Assembly (NCBI GenBank): GCA_963809205.1
Contig: CAWEIS010000010.1
Location: 434,001-498,000 of the forward strand
Direction of reading: 5' to 3'
DNA length: 64,000 nucleotides
Source of the DNA: DATLLN01 sp963809205
GTDB taxonomy: Bacteria; Actinomycetota; Thermoleophilia; Gaiellales; JAICJC01
In this document: positions 60,196-64,000 of the stretch, piece after piece
How the letters are laid out: each line of letters starts with the position of its first letter
Numbering within the stretch: position 1 is the first letter of the stretch
Notes under the pieces: generated by a model
Database searches by the model: none
Seen by the model: the letters and a program-made list of their open reading frames with translations, nothing else
What the model was told of the DNA's origin: nothing
Program-made: the position numbers and the translations under genes

Positions 60196-60669
60196 CTATG
60201 GCTCGAGTTGGTAAATGAACCCTTCGGTGTTGCCGGTGGAGTTAACGAAGACGACTTGGCCACGGGCGTTACGGTAGGTGCCCGTGCCGCCCAGGATTGC
60301 CCCTTGGGTGCGATCGTTCACGCCGAAATGGACCGGCCCATTGGCGACAATCGAGCCGCCGCGCAGGAACGTCGTGACGGAACACTCAGCCAGCACCCCT
60401 GGCTTGTCCATCAACGTGCAGATTGCGTGTTGGTGGCCGACCCGAGTTTGGCCGTCGGCTGACCACACAGGACCGTTCACGACGACCTGATCGCCGATGA
60501 ACGTGTCCTTGTTCGGGTTGACCTTCAGGAAGGTGATCTTGCCGCCCGTCTGGACGACGTGGATCGTTTGGGGCTGTGTCAGTTCGTCGCTGGAACCGAC
60601 CGCGATGCCAGCCAGAGCCAGTACGGCAATCATCGCCAACCCAAAGCTGAGAAGCAGTTTGCGACGCAT
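60196..60669 (-). CDS. Secreted dirigent/allene-oxide-cyclase-like barrel protein
   Basis: A 157-residue protein with signal peptide (LLLSFGLAMIAVLALAGIAV). The mature domain has TFIGDQVVVNGPVWSADGQT, GHQHAICTLMDKPGVLAECS, TFLRGGSIVANGPVHFGVND, AILGGTGTYRNARGQVVFVN. GGTGxYxxARGxV is the hallmark of the AOC/dirigent-like eight-stranded barrel found in plants and actinobacteria. Bacterial members' roles are not settled. ATG 60669 has GAGGGGG upstream. Confidence 0.85.
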   Translation of the reverse strand: MRRKLLLSFGLAMIAVLALAGIAVGSSDELTQPQTIHVVQTGGKITFLKVNPNKDTFIGDQVVVNGPVWSADGQTRVGHQHAICTLMDKPGVLAECSVTTFLRGGSIVANGPVHFGVNDRTQGAILGGTGTYRNARGQVVFVNSTGNTEGFIYQLEP

Positions 60670-60870
60670 CTTGTCCCCCCTCGTTTCGCGTACAGAGATG
60701 GCGTGAGGTCAGAGCCGTCCGCGCCCAAGCCTCGCCGCCGGAGCACCCGCGACTCTACCAACAGACAATCAGCTTCGTCGGTCGCAAACCGACCGTAGAC
60801 GCCATCGATCGCCTCGTGTGATGCGGAAAGGGCTTTGACGGCATCGGGGTGAAGGCGGATACTCCCGGGC

Positions 60871-61830
60871 GTGCCAGCCTGCTCCAACTGTGGCGAGGAA
60901 ATCCCTGACCGCGCCCGCTTCTGCCTAAGCTGCGGCACCGCACTGGTCGAAGCTGCCTAGGCGGAGCGTCGCGAGCGACGTGTCGTCAGCGATCCTGTTC
61001 GCCGACCTAGCCGGCTTCACGAGCCGCTCGGAATCGTTGGATGTGGAGGATGTGGAGGATGTGGAGGATGAGGGTTCCTCGCGCCGTATCTGGCCGTCTT
61101 GCGGGCGGAGGTTGAGCGCACCGGGGGCCAGGTTGTCAAGTTCACGGGTGATGGCGTGATGGCGATCTTCGGTGCGGTGGCTGCACATGAGGATGATCCG
61201 GAGCGGGCAGTCCGCGCGGCGCTCGGCATCTCTGAGCGAGTCGCCGAAGCGGAGGACGCCGATCTGCGGGTCCGCGTGGGTGTCACCAGCGGGGAGGCGC
61301 TGGTCAGCCATGACCCGGCGGGCGGCGTCGACGCCGTCGGCGACGTCGTGAATACGGCCGCGCGGTTGGAGTCAGCGGCGCCGCTGGGGGGGTCTTGGTG
61401 GATGGGCGGACGTATCGGGCGACCGAGCGGGCAATTCGCTACGAGGCGGCTGAGGCGGTGGAGGCGAAGGGCAAGTCTGAGCCGGTCGAGGCGTGGGTGG
61501 CGGTCGCGCCGCGTTCGATCGTGCCCGAGCAGGTGCCGGTGGGTGGCTTGCCGTTGATCGGCCGCGACGCCGAGGCCGATCTGCTGCACGATGCGCTTGA
61601 CCGGTCGCGGCGGGAACCCTCGACACAGTTGGTGCGAGCCTGGGATCGGCAAGACCCGACTGGTCGAGGAGCTCTTGGGATACGTCGAGGAGTTGCCGGA
61701 GCTGATCACGTGGCGGCGTGGCCGCTCGCTCGGATGTATGGAGTCCGGGCGCACCGGGACGGGATCGCCCCCAACGTCGCGGCGAATTCAGGCGCAAGGC
61801 ATCACACCCGCGCCTGCCAGCGGCCGACGT
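60871..61830 (+). pseudogene. Decayed zinc-ribbon/class III cyclase/ATPase regulator
   Basis: GTG 60871 starts PACSNCGEEIPDRARFCLSC, G (double CxxC zinc ribbon), then TAG at 60958. The cyclase follows in pieces: SAILFADLAGFTSRSESLDV, EVERTGGQVVKFTGDGVMAI, GDVVNTAARLESAAPLG, then TYRATERAIRYEAAEAVEAK in another frame. A Walker-like GIGKTRLVEELL survives near 61650. A nine-base unit (GATGTGGAG) is tripled at 61039 with a frameshift after it. Relatives run over 1000 residues; the rest is gone. Confidence 0.8.
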
Positions 61831-62056
61831 GAGTCACGCGCTTGCTTTGAGAAGTGCTTCTGCACGGTGCTGGTACAGCGTTGCGCCGGTCTTGCGAGGC
61901 GGACGGCCGCCTCCACGATCCGGCTTGGTAGGCGGCGGCCGGGGCAATGCGCCAGGGTTGCAGAGTCAGTAGGATTGCGAGGCTGACGGACGCGGCTCGG
62001 GTGCGGTCACTGATGCAGCGCAGGGTGTAACTTGTCGCAGTGAGGTGGGGGGCGGG

Positions 62057-64000
62057 ATGACCGCAGGCGAGCAGGATGTCTTCGTTTCGTACTCGCGCTC
62101 CGACCGCGACTCGGTTCAACGGCTCATCGGCGCCCTGAACGCTCGCGGCCGAACGGCATGGGTCGACTGGGAAGGCATCGCTCCGACCGCGGAATGGATG
62201 GAGGAGATCCGGGACGCGATCGATGCCGCGGATACCTTCGTGGCGATCCTTTCTCCAGATTCCGCTATCTCGAGCGTCTGCGTCCAGGAGCTCGATCATG
62301 CTGTGTCGAGGAACAAGCGGATAGTTCCGGTCGTGGTGCGTGACGTTGATTCTCAACACGTGCCGGAGGAGCTGGCCAAGCGAAACTGGTTGTTCCTGCA
62401 CGAGGGTGACGGGTTTGAAGCGGGAGTCGACACTCTTGTCGAGGCGCTCGATTCAGACCTCGACGCCGTCAAGCTGCACAGTCGGTTGTTGGTGAGGTCC
62501 CGCGAGTGGAGCGATGCTGGGCGGCCCTCCTCGAAGCTGCTGCGTGGTGGAGACCTGGCCGAGGCCGAATCCTGGATCACCTCGCCCGATCGAGCTCTGC
62601 GACCGACGGACCTTCAGGCGCAGTTCGTGACCGCGTCGAAGAAGGGGGCGTCGCGACGTCAGAGCCGGATTGTTGCAGCCGTCAGCGTGGTGGCGCTGGT
62701 TGCGGTGAGCCTTGGAATCGTTGCCTGGAGCCAACGCGGAGCAGCCCTGCGGGAGCGGAATCGGGCGGAAGAGCAGACCAGAATCGCACGCTCGCAGGTG
62801 CTCGCAGGTGACGCACGGGCGAATATGGGCGATCAAATCGATCTCGCGGCGCTGCTCAGCCTAGAGGCGCAAGAGATCGCCGAAACGCCCGCGGCCGCGC
62901 AGGCAATCCACGTGGCCGCTCAGAGGACCAGTTGGCTCGAACGCGTTTTGCGCAGATCGTCGTCGCCCGTGTTCTCGGTCGCGTTTGATCCCGAGCGCCA
63001 GATGGTGGCTGCTGGAAGTCTCGACGGGACGGTCGTGCGCTGGGATCCTCGGACGGGAGAGGAGATCGGAGCACCGCTTGACGGCCATGCGGTGGTTCAG
63101 GGTCTCGCGTTCAGTCCTGACGGGAGTCTGCTCGTCTCGGGAGGCGATCGGAAGGTGATCATCCGGGATCCGCTGACCGGCCGACAGGTCGCAGCACCGC
63201 TCCGCTTCGCGAAATCGACATATGGGCTCGCGTTCAGCCCGGACGGTGCGATGCTTGCTGTGGGCGCGGGCGACGTCGTTCGTCTCTACAACGTGTCGTC
63301 GTGGCGGCAGATCCGCCCGGACATCCGACCTCATCAGGGTCTGATCGGGGGTATCGCCTTCTCTCCGGACGGTCGTACCTTGGCCACGACTGGTGACGAT
63401 GGGACGCTCAGGCTATGGGGCATTCCGTCGGGCGAACCGTCGGGGCAGCCCCTCAGGACGAGCGGTATTCCCGCGGGCAGTGTGGCGTTCAGCCCCGACG
63501 GACGTGTGCTGGCCGCGGGCTCGAAAGGAGCCGTTGACTTCTTCGATCCAGCCACCGGCAGGCGTCTCGGTAGGCCGATTCGGACGGGTGTGGCCGGTGG
63601 CGTATACGGCTTGCAGTTCAGCCCGGATGGGACGCTTCTTGCCACTGGAAGCGAGGGAAGCGGCGTGAGACTGTGGGATGCGAAGGACCGGCTTCCAGTC
63701 GGTGGGCGGCTCGAGGGTCAGGAGGGGTACACGAGGAGCGTGGCGTTCAGCCCGGGCGGCACCGAACTGGCATCAGGCAGCGTTGCCGGCAACGTCGCTC
63801 TTTGGAGACTCCCTGCGCTCCACACGCGAGGGCAGTACGGCGTCTTCGGGGTTGACTTCAGCCGTGACGGCACAGTCTTGGCAACCGGTGCTGGCGACGG
63901 AACGATCGCCTTGTGGGATACGGCGACGGGATCACCCATCGGCAACCCAATGGCATACCCCGACTCCTACGTCAACAACATCGATCTCAGCTCCGACGGC
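62057..64000 (+). CDS. TIR-domain protein with transmembrane helix and WD40 propeller (partial, runs off end)
   Basis: 648 codons are visible with no stop. Residues 1-135 are a TIR domain: DVFVSYSRSDRDSVQRLIGA, AWVDWEGIAPTAEWMEEIRD, ADTFVAILSPDSAISSVCVQ, ELDHAV with the Glu of the NADase-type C-x-x-E site. A helix near residue 210-235 (AAVSVVALVAVSLGIVAW) is followed by a linker (ARSQVLAGDARANMGDQIDL, AALLSLEAQEIAETP) seen in ATPase-WD40 proteins, then WD40 repeats (SVAFDPERQMVAAGSLDGTV, GLAFSPDGSLLVSGGDRKVI, GIAFSPDGRTLATTGDDGTL). ATG 62057 follows GAGGTGGGG. TIR enzymes cleave NAD+ in defence or signal by binding; either is possible. Confidence 0.9.
   Translation, partial: MTAGEQDVFVSYSRSDRDSVQRLIGALNARGRTAWVDWEGIAPTAEWMEEIRDAIDAADTFVAILSPDSAISSVCVQELDHAVSRNKRIVPVVVRDVDSQHVPEELAKRNWLFLHEGDGFEAGVDTLVEALDSDLDAVKLHSRLLVRSREWSDAGRPSSKLLRGGDLAEAESWITSPDRALRPTDLQAQFVTASKKGASRRQSRIVAAVSVVALVAVSLGIVAWSQRGAALRERNRAEEQTRIARSQVLAGDARANMGDQIDLAALLSLEAQEIAETPAAAQAIHVAAQRTSWLERVLRRSSSPVFSVAFDPERQMVAAGSLDGTVVRWDPRTGEEIGAPLDGHAVVQGLAFSPDGSLLVSGGDRKVIIRDPLTGRQVAAPLRFAKSTYGLAFSPDGAMLAVGAGDVVRLYNVSSWRQIRPDIRPHQGLIGGIAFSPDGRTLATTGDDGTLRLWGIPSGEPSGQPLRTSGIPAGSVAFSPDGRVLAAGSKGAVDFFDPATGRRLGRPIRTGVAGGVYGLQFSPDGTLLATGSEGSGVRLWDAKDRLPVGGRLEGQEGYTRSVAFSPGGTELASGSVAGNVALWRLPALHTRGQYGVFGVDFSRDGTVLATGAGDGTIALWDTATGSPIGNPMAYPDSYVNNIDLSSDG

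Noticed and set aside
2029..60960. Recoding of TAG as an amino acid (in-frame TAG at 2029, 57054, 60958)
   Set aside because: Intact genes in the window, including groES, groEL and the 10.9 kb propeller, end in TAG, and the affected genes show other damage.
1..64000. CRISPR arrays, rRNA genes, intact insertion sequences
   Set aside because: No regular direct-repeat/spacer series, no rRNA-like sequence and no transposase frame were seen.

Overview
The window is high-GC DNA from an actinobacterium-like organism. GroES/GroEL with a CIRCE operator, RsbW/STAS anti-sigma partners, DUF1918, DUF2252 and DUF7144 proteins, several class III adenylate cyclases fused to ATPase or beta-propeller modules, and GTG starts with strong GGAGG sites all fit Actinomycetota. 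Class Thermoleophilia (Solirubrobacterales) is my best guess, by inference from gene style only. The window looks like an accessory or decaying region: intact single genes are mixed with many fragments carrying nonsense codons or frameshifts.

Layout. 0-6 kb: TPR protein, a broken histidine kinase, a three-gene SipW-type signal peptidase operon, a truncated cyclase, a secreted phosphoesterase. 6.5-9 kb: a decayed STAS gene, then CIRCE-groES-groEL. 9-22 kb: secreted beta-propeller, cupredoxin lipoprotein, DUF1918 copy 1, a 1082-residue cyclase/ATPase/TPR regulator, Tat-exported ferritin-like protein, GAF-cyclase and relics. 22-33 kb: the most unusual stretch. It holds four type II hammerhead-ribozyme-like RNAs, two copies of a ~150-220 bp leader with a promoter-like element, small genes sitting between ribozymes, two of three tRNA-Ser(UGA)-like relics, and DUF1918 copy 2 with an upstream segment nearly identical to copy 1. 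33-43 kb: cyclase/beta-propeller, DUF1269 pair, DUF2252, cation/proton antiporter with a 38-residue membrane peptide, JAMM protein, YihY. 43-52 kb: a patchwork of prophage-like remnants (terminase small subunit, lytic transglycosylase, small zinc-type proteins) among HAD, YciE/F, GlsB and K+ channel genes. 52-56 kb: an operon for a molybdopterin oxidoreductase whose 4Fe-4S ligands appear replaced, a helical partner and a membrane protein. 56-60.7 kb: STAS/RsbW-type stress signalling, tandem GC-rich repeats, cupin, AOC-like secreted protein. 60.8-64 kb: a decayed cyclase and a TIR-transmembrane-WD40 protein running off the right end.

Functionally the region leans toward stress and signalling: chaperonins, five cyclases (two damaged), anti-sigma partner switching, an ANTAR regulator, ion transport and surface proteins. 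The best candidate for an undescribed system is the ribozyme-punctuated cassette arrangement at 23.4-24.0 kb and 31.5-33.2 kb: [leader with promoter] - hammerhead - gene - hammerhead - gene - hammerhead.
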